Part shown: one piece after another, positions 1-7,096 of the stretch
Numbering within the stretch: position 1 is the first letter of the stretch
Layout of the letters: each line of letters opens with the position of its first letter
Assembly: GCF_004339095.1 (NCBI RefSeq)
Contig: NZ_SMGQ01000012.1
Coordinates: 248,001 to 312,000 of the forward strand
From: Natranaerovirga hydrolytica
GTDB lineage: Bacteria > Bacillota > Clostridia > Lachnospirales > DSM-24629
Length of the DNA stretch: 64,000 nt
Reading direction: 5' to 3'
Notes under the pieces: model-generated
The model's input: only the letters and a program-made list of their open reading frames with translations
Told to the model about the DNA's origin: nothing
Databases searched by the model: none
Program-made: the position numbers and the translations under genes

Positions 1-555
1 ATAGGCGATTATTTTAATGGATTACCCATAGAAGATGAGGGGCGATTGACCAATCACGATATAAGAGAGCATTTTTATACTCAATTATACACCCATTCAG
101 CCTTTAGAAAGCTTAAAGAATCACCTTCAATGAAAAAACTGGTAAAGTTTCAAAGTGTCAACAAATATTTATTTATGGCATACAATCAAAGCCAATTAAA
201 AAACTTAGGTAGACTAGTGGCAAATCACCAAGATAGACCATTAGAAGAGATTATGCTTAATTATGAAGTGACATTAAGAAAACTGATTAGCACGCCACCA
301 AAACCAATGAAGTTTGTGAATGTGATGTTGCATATATTTGGATACTTCTCTAATGAACTAAGTTCAAAAGAAAAAGCTTATTTTTTAGATTTATTGGAGC
401 AATATTCTAAAAATCAAATACCACAATCTACTATAATGGCCATATTAAAGTCTTGGGTTGTGCGTTTTGAAAATGAATACTTAATGGAACAAAGTATATT
501 TGAACCCTTTCCAAATGATTTAATCGATTTAACGGATTCAGGAAAAAGAAAGTGA
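1..555 (+). CDS. DUF1722 (YbgA-type) protein, 3' part only
   Basis: The reading frame is open from base 1, so the gene begins before the window; an internal TTG at 46 is not a credible start. The visible 184 residues resemble the DUF1722/YbgA domain, which often follows a DUF523 domain: a helical region with an LVKFQSVNKYLFMAY segment, then LGRLVAN, then a KPMKFVNVMLHIFGYFS stretch. The biochemical role of the family is not firmly established, and links to stress response or photolyase-like operons are only contextual. It ends 13 bases before the MATE gene and may be co-transcribed with it. Family assignment is by motif resemblance only. Confidence 0.7.
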   Translation: MGDYFNGLPIEDEGRLTNHDIREHFYTQLYTHSAFRKLKESPSMKKLVKFQSVNKYLFMAYNQSQLKNLGRLVANHQDRPLEEIMLNYEVTLRKLISTPPKPMKFVNVMLHIFGYFSNELSSKEKAYFLDLLEQYSKNQIPQSTIMAILKSWVVRFENEYLMEQSIFEPFPNDLIDLTDSGKRK

Positions 556-568
556 AGGGACACAGAAA

Positions 569-1921
569 ATGAAAAAGCAAGTGGATTTACTGAACGATTC
601 TATAAAAAAATTGTTCTTTGCTTACTTAATACCCTCTGTTAGTGGAACATTGGTAACATCCATATATATATTAGTGGATACCATAATGATTGGCAAGGGT
701 ATTAGCAATCACGCAGTAGCAGGTTTGAATATTATTTTGCCTTTGTATACGTTGGTAATAGGAACAGGATTATTATTTGGTGTAGGTGGTTCCGTACTGA
801 TGTCGTATTTTAAAGGTAAAAGTGACGAAGAGAACGCTATAAAAAGTTACTCAACTGCATTGGGTTTAACATTTATAGCAATGCTTATATTTATGATGAT
901 TATAGGCGCTTTTTTTAACCCTCTTATTGGGTTTTTAGGCGCAACACCTAACACCATATCTTATGTTAGAGCCTATGGATACATATTTATTATGGGGATA
1001 CCTTTTTTTATGTTCTCAGCATTTTTTCAGACCTTTATTAGAAATGATAAAGCAGCAAAGTTGGCAATGATAGGAGTGGTAACAGGTGGCATTATCAATA
1101 TTATACTAGATTATTATTTTATATTCATATTGAACTGGGGAATGGCAGGAGCGGCACTTGCTACTGTCATTGGTAACGGTATAACCTGTATGATTTTATT
1201 AATGCATTTTATTACGAAAAAAAATACTTTGCGATTTAAGCTGAACCACATATCGGTAACCAAAATGGGAGATATTTTTAAAAATGGATTGTCTACATTC
1301 TTTAATGAAATATCATTAGGTATCGTGATATTTGCATTTAACATTCAGTTATTAAGATATGTAGGGGATATAGGCGTTACGGTATACAGCATTATATCCA
1401 ATACGGCAGCAATGGCAACGTCATTAAGTAACGGTATCTCACAAGCAGTCCAACCTATCGCTTCAGTTAACTTGGGTGCACAGAAAATGGATAGAATAAA
1501 ATCATTAAAAAAACTTGGTTTAACCACTGCATTCATCTTAGGTTTTGGATTTTATATAACAGGAAGAGTATTTCCAGAGTGGATTATCAATATATTTCTA
1601 CACCCAACTGAAGAAATTGTCTTACTAGGGACAGATGCTATAACCATATTCTTCATATCCTTTATTGGATTAGCAGGCAATATATTTTTAAACAATTATT
1701 ATCAATCCATTATACAACCACAAAAAGCGCTATTGATTAGTTTGCTTAGAGGATTAATCCTAAGCTTATCTTTTGTATTTATCCTACCAGCTTTCTTAGG
1801 CATAAAAGGCATATGGTTTGCAATGCCACTGGCTGAAATGATGACATTAATGATTGCATTAAAACTAGATAAAATAGATTTGAATAAAAAAGGCGGTTTT
1901 GTAAAGCTGGAAACGATGTAA
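569..1921 (+). CDS. MATE-family multidrug/cation antiporter
   Basis: 450 residues, the normal size for MATE exporters, with about 12 hydrophobic segments in two similar halves. The N-terminal part reads FFAYLIPSVSGTLVTSIYILVDTIMIG and is followed by the usual GTGLLFGVGGSVLMS motif. MATE proteins expel cationic drugs or metabolites across the cytoplasmic membrane using Na+ or H+ gradients; the substrate cannot be read here. The ATG at 569 follows a purine-rich GAAGGG. The last 255 bp, including the stop codon, are duplicated at 4044-4284, so this is the intact parent of that remnant. Subfamily is not certain; the length and C-terminus suit the DinF/NorM-like Firmicutes group. Confidence 0.9.
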   Translation: MKKQVDLLNDSIKKLFFAYLIPSVSGTLVTSIYILVDTIMIGKGISNHAVAGLNIILPLYTLVIGTGLLFGVGGSVLMSYFKGKSDEENAIKSYSTALGLTFIAMLIFMMIIGAFFNPLIGFLGATPNTISYVRAYGYIFIMGIPFFMFSAFFQTFIRNDKAAKLAMIGVVTGGIINIILDYYFIFILNWGMAGAALATVIGNGITCMILLMHFITKKNTLRFKLNHISVTKMGDIFKNGLSTFFNEISLGIVIFAFNIQLLRYVGDIGVTVYSIISNTAAMATSLSNGISQAVQPIASVNLGAQKMDRIKSLKKLGLTTAFILGFGFYITGRVFPEWIINIFLHPTEEIVLLGTDAITIFFISFIGLAGNIFLNNYYQSIIQPQKALLISLLRGLILSLSFVFILPAFLGIKGIWFAMPLAEMMTLMIALKLDKIDLNKKGGFVKLETM

Positions 1922-1948
1922 AGTCGAGTTTGCAAAGCTGTCTTTTTA
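1694..1948 (+). repeat. Direct repeat copy A (3' end of MATE gene)
   Basis: These 255 bp, covering the last ~76 codons of the MATE gene and ~27 bp beyond its stop, recur at 4044-4284. The match is near identical apart from a 14-bp deletion and scattered substitutions in the second copy. The two copies have the same orientation and start points about 2350 bp apart. Confidence 0.9.
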
Positions 1949-1978
1949 ACCTTTACTGTACTCTTAGACATCTAGTGT

Positions 1979-2335
1979 TTATTTAATATGAGTTGAAAGA
2001 TAAAGCAGGATTATGATAACAAGGTTAAAAAAAATGAACTTTGTGTTTAAGTTTTCATCGGTTTTTTTAAAGTAACTAAATAAAAAAAGAGAATTTACAA
2101 GTATAAATTCAAATATAATAATTATAATGAGCAAAATTGAAGAATGTTTTGATGTTATAATCATAGCGATAAGGAGAGCGCCAATAAAAAAATTTAAAAT
2201 ATCTTTTGTTTTCCTTTCTTGATTATCCCTTTGAATATTTTGTGTGAAAAAAATAATTTCATAATCATTTTTAATAAAATAGTATATGACATTATATGAT
2301 AAATATGAAATCGCGAGTATTAATATGAGATACAT
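1979..2335 (-). CDS. Small hydrophobic membrane protein, unknown function
   Basis: 118 residues with three or four predicted membrane segments: an N-terminal MYLILILAISYLSYNVIYYF, a central FFIGALLIAMIITS followed by ILLIIIIIFEFILVNSLFLF, and a C-terminal FFNLVIIILLYLS. Charged residues lie between them. The start is supported by AGGAG 7-9 bases upstream on the minus strand. It is read in the same direction as the exported protein encoded just upstream (2486-3343), with a 17-bp perfect inverted repeat between the two genes. No family was recognised. Size, topology and position would fit an immunity or accessory protein for the exported neighbour, but this is only inference. Confidence 0.6.
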   Translation of the reverse strand: MYLILILAISYLSYNVIYYFIKNDYEIIFFTQNIQRDNQERKTKDILNFFIGALLIAMIITSKHSSILLIIIIIFEFILVNSLFLFSYFKKTDENLNTKFIFFNLVIIILLYLSTHIK

Positions 2336-2369
2336 AAAAACTCCTTTCTAAAATAGTTATGTATATTTT

Positions 2370-2418
2370 ATCAACCTCTTTAGAGGATTATTATAGTTAA
2401 GCCTCTAAAGAGGTTGAT
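2370..2418. promoter_or_regulatory. 17-bp perfect inverted repeat flanking a TATAAT (minus strand)
   Basis: Arms at 2370-2386 and 2402-2418 are perfectly complementary, with a 15-base spacer. Each arm contains its own near-palindrome (CCTCTTTAGAGG and CCTCTAAAGAGG). The spacer read on the minus strand contains TATAAT (2395 to 2390). There is no T-run, so it is unlikely to be an intrinsic terminator. It could be a double operator around the -10 of the 1979-2335 gene, or an mRNA hairpin between the two minus-strand genes. Confidence 0.5.
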
Positions 2419-2485
2419 TTGCTTTGTCACAAAAATAAGAGATTAACGTAAGTTTATTAGATATAAATCTAAAGGATGAAAAAAA

Positions 2486-3343
2486 TTAATCAAAAATAGG
2501 AGTCCCTTCAACACCATATATATTAAAAAATAATGAACTATATAAAAAGTAATTTTGGTTAAAATAATCTTCTAGTGTAAAGTTATCATAATATACATTG
2601 TCTATTAGGTCTGGATGATTGATATCTGTTATAACATACTCATAACCAGTTGTATAAGTGCCTCTATAGGTGCTTGGATTTTGCGCGTCATACGCAGTAA
2701 ACTCATGACTATATCTTGTAGAAGATAAATGAATTTGAGAGTCCAAAAAAATGATTTCATCAGACAAATAGGCTAAGCCAGCTCCGACGAGAGCCATAGT
2801 CAATTTACCTGCTATATCACTTGGTAGAACCAAAGAAATAACAATACCTGCAACGAAGGATGCAAGTGTTGTAGAATGAGATGTTATTGTATATGTCGTT
2901 GGACCATCAAGATATTTTGACCAGCTAACTTCCATATATCTATATCCTGGGAATGTATATCCGATAAAAGGAGTGACGCCTAAATATTGGTTATCAACTG
3001 AGTTCATTGTTGTAATAGGAGTACTATCAGCTTTAACTTCCATAAAATCGGAAACATCTAAAGTATATTTGCCGTCGTTTTTATTAGTTATGTTCATTTG
3101 AGTAGAGCCTTCTTTTACTTCAATACGCTCTACTAAATCATTTTGTTCATTATATTGTTCGAAAACAGTCATGTCATTTTTTGATTTTATTACAAGTTTA
3201 ATAATGTTGCCTTCTTCATTTTCGTAAAGAAATTCTTCTTCAGTAATTTGATGTTCAGGGAAAATAGTGTCTGCATGTACATTTAAATTAAATGTTAAAA
3301 CAGTTGAAAATATAAGAATTAAGCAAATTGTTTTTTTAAACAT
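2486..3343 (-). CDS. Exported protein with internal hydrophobic glycine-rich segment, unknown function
   Basis: 285 residues from the ATG at 3343, which has GGAGG about 9 bases upstream; a TTG at 3358 lies on that ribosome binding site and is rejected. A clear signal peptide (MFKKTICLILIFSTVLTF, likely cleaved after HADA-like small residues near 25) predicts secretion. The middle, about residues 155-195, holds a Gly/Ala-rich hydrophobic stretch (FVAGIVISLVLPSDIAGKL then MALVGAGLAYLS) that could form a membrane hairpin. The rest is acidic and aromatic, with many Tyr near the C-terminus. I do not recognise a family. The architecture resembles secreted peptide/protein toxins with a membrane-active core, but nothing proves it. 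The 1979-2335 membrane protein follows on the same strand. Confidence 0.65.
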   Translation of the reverse strand: MFKKTICLILIFSTVLTFNLNVHADTIFPEHQITEEEFLYENEEGNIIKLVIKSKNDMTVFEQYNEQNDLVERIEVKEGSTQMNITNKNDGKYTLDVSDFMEVKADSTPITTMNSVDNQYLGVTPFIGYTFPGYRYMEVSWSKYLDGPTTYTITSHSTTLASFVAGIVISLVLPSDIAGKLTMALVGAGLAYLSDEIIFLDSQIHLSSTRYSHEFTAYDAQNPSTYRGTYTTGYEYVITDINHPDLIDNVYYDNFTLEDYFNQNYFLYSSLFFNIYGVEGTPIFD

Positions 3344-3669
3344 AATAATTACCTCCAAAATAATATATTAGTTATAAAATAGCATTTGATCAAAAGCTTA
3401 TATAAATTATATCAAAATGTTATAGTTTTGCAAACAAATAATTGAATTAAAAATTATATATATAAAATCCTTAAATAACCTAGAATAAAAAAAATTAATA
3501 AATTTGTTTTGAAATATTAACAAGTAATTGATTTTTAAAAGAAAAATCGTGTATAATTATACACAGGATTCAAATGAAATGTCATTTTTTATGTTAAGGA
3601 AAGTGAGAATTTAAAAAAATAATCAAATGAATTATTGTTTATATATATAGTAAAGGGAGGGGTAACAAG
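3344..3669. other. Divergent intergenic region, very AT-rich
   Basis: A 326-base spacer between the divergent genes at 2486-3343 and 3670-3945. Apart from the ribosome binding sites and the promoter with palindromic -10 at 3528-3564, I see nothing but AT-rich sequence with oligo-A runs. No coding potential was recognised. Confidence 0.5.
3528..3564 (+). promoter_or_regulatory. Promoter TTGATT-N18-TATAAT with palindromic -10
   Basis: A -35-like TTGATT (3528-3533) is followed after 18 bases by TATAAT (3552-3557). The -10 lies inside the perfect 16-bp palindrome GTGTATAATTATACAC at 3549-3564. It points towards the small membrane gene at 3670, leaving a leader of about 100 bases. The palindrome could be a repressor site covering the -10. 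Confidence 0.45.
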
Positions 3670-3945
3670 ATGTTAGAAGTATATATTGTATGGGTAATAG
3701 GGGGGTTACTCTTTGTTCACGGCTTAACCCATTATAATAAAAATAATGTATTTACAATATTAAATGGACTACAACATTATACCCATAAAAAACGCATACA
3801 AAATGTAGTCATTTTTACTACAAGTATTCTGAGCATTGCATTTGGAATAATTTATTGGCAGTTCAGTATAAAGTTTTTCTGGATAATGTTCATACCGATT
3901 ATTTCAAATATTGTTATTATAGTTATGAAAAAAATATATGATTAA
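3670..3945 (+). CDS. Small three-helix membrane protein (paralogue of 6601-6876)
   Basis: 91 residues with three predicted membrane segments (about 3-18, 45-62 and 68-85) and a basic HKKR loop between the first two. The ATG follows GGGAGGGG with good spacing. The protein encoded at 6601-6876 has the same length and is about three-quarters identical, and DNA similarity continues for roughly 100 bases past both stop codons. No known family was recognised. The basic loop and short C-terminal MKKIYD tail are conserved in both, so both copies are probably under selection. An immunity-like or small regulatory membrane role is possible but not shown. Confidence 0.65.
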   Translation: MLEVYIVWVIGGLLFVHGLTHYNKNNVFTILNGLQHYTHKKRIQNVVIFTTSILSIAFGIIYWQFSIKFFWIMFIPIISNIVIIVMKKIYD

Positions 3946-4043
3946 AGATGAACAAGGTTGTTTGGAACCCCATTTCATTTTTAAAGAAAAGAGGGTTATA
4001 AATTGGAGAACATAGGTATTCATATAGAATTAAGATGTGTAAG

Positions 4044-4284
4044 AATTATTATCAATCCATTATACAACCACAAAAAGCGCTATTGATTAGTTTGCTTAGA
4101 GGATTAATCCTAAGCTTATCTACCGGCCTTCTTAGGTATAAAAGGCATATGGTTTGCAATGCCATTGGCTGAAATGATGACATTAATGATTGCACTAAAA
4201 CTAGATAAAATAAATTTCAATAAAAAAGGCGGTTTTGTAAAGCTGGAAACGACGTAAAGTCGGGCTTGCAAAGCGGTCTTTTTA
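4044..4284 (+). pseudogene. MATE 3'-end remnant (direct repeat copy B)
   Basis: Duplicate of 1694-1948, starting at AATTATTATCAATCC and ending just past the stop codon. Relative to the parent it lacks 14 bases after CTAAGCTTATC, which breaks the frame, and carries several point changes. It has no start codon or upstream coding sequence, so it is a decayed fragment. It sits exactly where the tail of the 3670 paralogue module ends, marking the joint of a tandem duplication. Confidence 0.85.
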
Positions 4285-4295
4285 TATTAACTCAC

Positions 4296-4475
4296 CTTAT
4301 GCCTCTTGCTGGTGCAAGAGACACAAGATTCGTGGAAAGTATTATTCTCAAATCCTTGCCAGCAAGTTTGAGAATAATACTTTCATATTAACATGCCCTA
4401 TCTAGCTCAAAATCCAGCAGTACACAGGTTATCCATAAAAGTCTAATCGCCAAATCTTTGCAAACAATATCGACA
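4296..4475 (-). repeat. Dispersed hairpin repeat, composite copy (core, companion A, companion B, decayed core)
   Basis: Read on the minus strand: a degenerate core (4441-4475), companion hairpin B (about 4389-4432), an intact core hairpin (4335-4384) and companion hairpin A (4296-4327). The core has 18-bp perfect arms closing on CTTG-CTGG-CAAG with a GA bulge on the 3' side. Hairpin A pairs 13 bases fully if two G-U wobbles are allowed in the minus-strand RNA. B matches 11864-11925 and A matches 58917-58948. Function unknown. Confidence 0.75.
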
Positions 4476-4544
4476 TTAATCCTTAACATCAATAAATTGT
4501 AATACAAAATTAATAAAAAAGCGAATAATTTTTCGATAAAACAC

Positions 4545-4580
4545 TTGAAATATAATATAATATAATATAATATAATATAA
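4545..4580 (+). promoter_or_regulatory. Promoter region with (TATAA)6 simple-sequence repeat
   Basis: TTGAAA (4545-4550) is followed directly by six tandem TATAA units (4551-4580), each junction giving a TATAAT. With six units the nearest -10 choices lie 15 or 20 bases from the -35, so a change in repeat number would change promoter spacing. It precedes the exported-protein gene at 4630. Confidence 0.5.
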
Positions 4581-4581
4581 T

Positions 4582-4608
4582 AATTAGATAAGTTGCAACT
4601 ATCTAATT
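4582..4608 (+). promoter_or_regulatory. Near-palindrome in the 5' region of the 4630 gene
   Basis: AATTAGATA (4582-4590) pairs with TATCTAATT (4600-4608) around a centre containing the palindrome GTTGCAAC. It lies between the TATAA repeat and the ribosome binding site of the 4630 gene. It may be an operator or an mRNA 5' hairpin. Confidence 0.4.
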
Positions 4609-4629
4609 ATAAAATGAGGAGAGATACAA

Positions 4630-5985
4630 ATGAAAAAGAGAATAGTTTCACTATTTTTGATGCTATTGTTAATGACTAGCGTAGTGGACATTCAAGGGGC
4701 AGAATATGATGACACACAAGAAATTAAAGACTTAACAGATAAGATTTTTGAAAGCTATGAATCCATTGGTGTTTTACAAGAAAACAACAATGAAGAAGAA
4801 CTTTTTATAAACAATGAAGAAGAAACAGTTATTAAAAGCAAAGCATTACTGAAAGATATTGCTCATAGCATTGACATTGAAAATAGGGCAATAGACAAAA
4901 TAGAAGAAAAAGATGGTTTAGCAAAAGTTACAGTGACAATTGATGGAAAACAATATTATATTTTCATGGTAAAATCTACTGACTGGCAAGTAATGTCCAT
5001 ATCAGAAAATGACGGTTCAGAAAATGCAAATATTGTTTCTCAAGATGATGTACAAAAAATAGAAGAAAAGTTAGATGAACTAGATGTATTAAATGCAGAA
5101 AAAACAAAAATAATTACTGAATTAGATAATCATTCAAATACAGAATTTCAAAAAAAATTACAATCTATAGAAGAAAGTATAGAAGATATAAAAAAAGAGC
5201 TTGTAGAATTAGGTGCAGAAGAACCTTCTGATGAAAAGCTTATAGAGGTTTTATTTGATGGCGTTGAAGAACAAAATATAAGTATTTATTCTGATTTCCA
5301 TCCTTTTGAAATAGTTCAATCATTCAGAAATACCTACCAGATGTATAGATATCAAGAAAGTTATTCTGGACAAACATATTATACAGTAAATTTTGGATAT
5401 AAGGATGGAGCGCCTTATTTATATAATAATTTAGATGGAACAATATATGATACTGCAGATTTTACAGATTCTCAAAGTATGGCAGAAAGAGTTTTAAGGA
5501 TATATGAAGAAAAGCTGGTAGGTGAGGGTGTCAATGCAGTTTTAGATAAAATACCTATCATCAGATTCCTACCTTATGAACTTTTTTTGGATGCACTAAA
5601 TCGTGAGGGGCATTCTTATGATATTACAAACTTAAGGCTGAATAGTACAACAATATTATCAGATACCACAGAAAGAATTAAGTTTGTATATCATAATGAT
5701 GGTTATGGTTGGAGAGAAAGAGCAGTAGCCAATAAAGTATATGTAACGAATGGATTAACGTATCGTTGGTCTGATGCTGAAAGAAATGGACAAGTATATT
5801 ATGGTTATCCAGTGGATTCAAGAGGAGCATATGATGATGCTTTAGATTTGGCAAGACTTGGGGTTATTAATAACAGAACAATAATAAGAAATATTAATTA
5901 TTATGATGTAGATCATATTTATGAAGGACATGGACTATTTAGAATATATATGCATGCGCCTAGAGAAGTTAGAGATATGCTGTAA
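4630..5985 (+). CDS. Exported coiled-coil protein, unknown function
   Basis: 451 residues. The ATG has AGGAGAG about 7 bases upstream and begins a signal peptide (MKKRIVSLFLMLLLMTSVVD, likely cut after QGA near 24). Residues about 25-130 form an acidic globular region, about 135-205 a charged heptad-rich coiled coil (EEKLDELDVLNAEKTKI), and 220-451 a Tyr-rich C-terminal domain. No known domain was recognised. The upstream region carries a (TATAA)6 tract and a near-palindrome, and a weak hairpin follows the stop. It occupies the position in the second duplicated module that the 2486-3343 exported gene holds in the first, although the two are not obviously homologous. Confidence 0.65.
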   Translation: MKKRIVSLFLMLLLMTSVVDIQGAEYDDTQEIKDLTDKIFESYESIGVLQENNNEEELFINNEEETVIKSKALLKDIAHSIDIENRAIDKIEEKDGLAKVTVTIDGKQYYIFMVKSTDWQVMSISENDGSENANIVSQDDVQKIEEKLDELDVLNAEKTKIITELDNHSNTEFQKKLQSIEESIEDIKKELVELGAEEPSDEKLIEVLFDGVEEQNISIYSDFHPFEIVQSFRNTYQMYRYQESYSGQTYYTVNFGYKDGAPYLYNNLDGTIYDTADFTDSQSMAERVLRIYEEKLVGEGVNAVLDKIPIIRFLPYELFLDALNREGHSYDITNLRLNSTTILSDTTERIKFVYHNDGYGWRERAVANKVYVTNGLTYRWSDAERNGQVYYGYPVDSRGAYDDALDLARLGVINNRTIIRNINYYDVDHIYEGHGLFRIYMHAPREVRDML

Positions 5986-6002
5986 AAAAACTAATTAGCA
6001 TA

Positions 6003-6046
6003 AAAATGACAGGCTGATATTTTACTTAATATAAGTCTGTCATTTT
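6003..6046 (+). terminator. Probable terminator after the 4630 gene
   Basis: AAAATGACAG (6003-6012) pairs perfectly with CTGTCATTTT (6037-6046) across a 24-base loop, just after the 5985 stop. The T-run is short, so strength is uncertain. Confidence 0.5.
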
Positions 6047-6119
6047 AATAAAGAAATGTACAATAAGGGGTGAGAATATCAGTAAAAAAAGAAAAGTTAT
6101 AGTAATAATTATTGTACTG

Positions 6120-6542
6120 ATGTGTATTAGCATAGGTATCATGTTGTACTTTAAGATAAGGGATTATAAAAAACCTATATATGTTAATAAAAGTTTTAAT
6201 GGATTTGATATAAGTAATCAAGTTAGTGTGCCTTTAAGAATCGAATATACAGCATATAGAAATATTTTTAATGAAGATGATGGGGAAGGTAGAGTTTGGA
6301 TTTATGATAATGATTATGAGATAAGACCAAGTAGAATTGAGACTAATTATGATGGTATACATATTGCTATCCTACATCCAGAAGGATTTAAACCTCATTT
6401 TATATATACAGATGATGATTACAAATTTGAATATGTGCTAATACGTTTAATAGATAAAAGTATCCAAATTATTGCACCAGCTTCTAATTCTGAAGAGGCA
6501 TATCAATTAGAAGAGAGGAGGGAAAAGGAGAGAACTCAATAG
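6120..6542 (+). CDS. Membrane-anchored small protein, start uncertain
   Basis: 140 residues from the first ATG, with an N-terminal anchor followed by an acidic, Tyr-rich extracellular part. No family was recognised. The frame stays open upstream, and reading back to 6078 adds the basic segment SKKRKVIVIIIVL, completing a proper signal anchor. A ribosome binding site (AAGGGG, 6065-6070) lies 7 bases before an ATC at 6078, but no ATG, GTG or TTG occurs there in frame. The gene may use a rare start, have lost its original start by mutation, or be made as a shortened protein from 6120. The small membrane gene at 6601 follows in the same direction. Confidence 0.5.
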   Translation: MCISIGIMLYFKIRDYKKPIYVNKSFNGFDISNQVSVPLRIEYTAYRNIFNEDDGEGRVWIYDNDYEIRPSRIETNYDGIHIAILHPEGFKPHFIYTDDDYKFEYVLIRLIDKSIQIIAPASNSEEAYQLEERREKERTQ

Positions 6543-6600
6543 TTTTTTATAAGTAATAGCTTAAAAAATAAGGTGTGTCAATCAAAGGGTGAATAATAGT

Positions 6601-6876
6601 ATGTTAGAAGTATATATGGCATGGGGAATAGGAGCGTTATTCTTTGTGCATGGATTAACCCATTATAATAAAAATAATATATTTACATTATTAAATGGAC
6701 TACAAAATCATAAGTACAAAAAACGCATACAAAACGTAGTTATTTTTACAACAAGTATTCTGACCAGTGTATTTGGAATAATTTATTGGCAGTTCAGTGT
6801 AAGATTTTCATTAATAATATTAATACCAATTATCTCTAATATTATGATTATAGTTATGAAAAAAATATATGATTAA
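6601..6876 (+). CDS. Small three-helix membrane protein (paralogue of 3670-3945)
   Basis: 91 residues from the ATG at 6601, aligning end to end without gaps with the 3670-3945 product at about three-quarters identity. An upstream in-frame GTG at 6589 lies on the AAAGGGTG ribosome binding site and is rejected. The most conserved parts are HGLTHYNKNN, KKRIQNVVIFTTSIL and the FGIIYWQFS stretch, all at membrane edges or in the basic loop. The downstream 100 bases also resemble those after the first copy. Function unknown; the pair forms the end of each duplicated module. Confidence 0.65.
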   Translation: MLEVYMAWGIGALFFVHGLTHYNKNNIFTLLNGLQNHKYKKRIQNVVIFTTSILTSVFGIIYWQFSVRFSLIILIPIISNIMIIVMKKIYD

Positions 6877-7096
6877 AAATGAAAATTAAAGATTAGAAAC
6901 CCATTTCAATTTTTAAGAACAGGTAGTTATAAATTTGCCAAAATAGTTGTTGACACATAGTTAAGAGGCATAAGAATAATAGGAGAGCTAAGACTATAGA
7001 AGAAGTTTTAAGGTTACGATAAAATTTTTGGAAGATGAATTCAGATAAATACATGAGTGAGAATTGATGATCTAAATCTATAGAATGGAGAAAAAA

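Noticed and set aside
1921-1948. Terminator after the MATE gene
   Set aside because: A T-run is present, but no stem of more than a few base pairs forms in front of it in either copy of the repeat.
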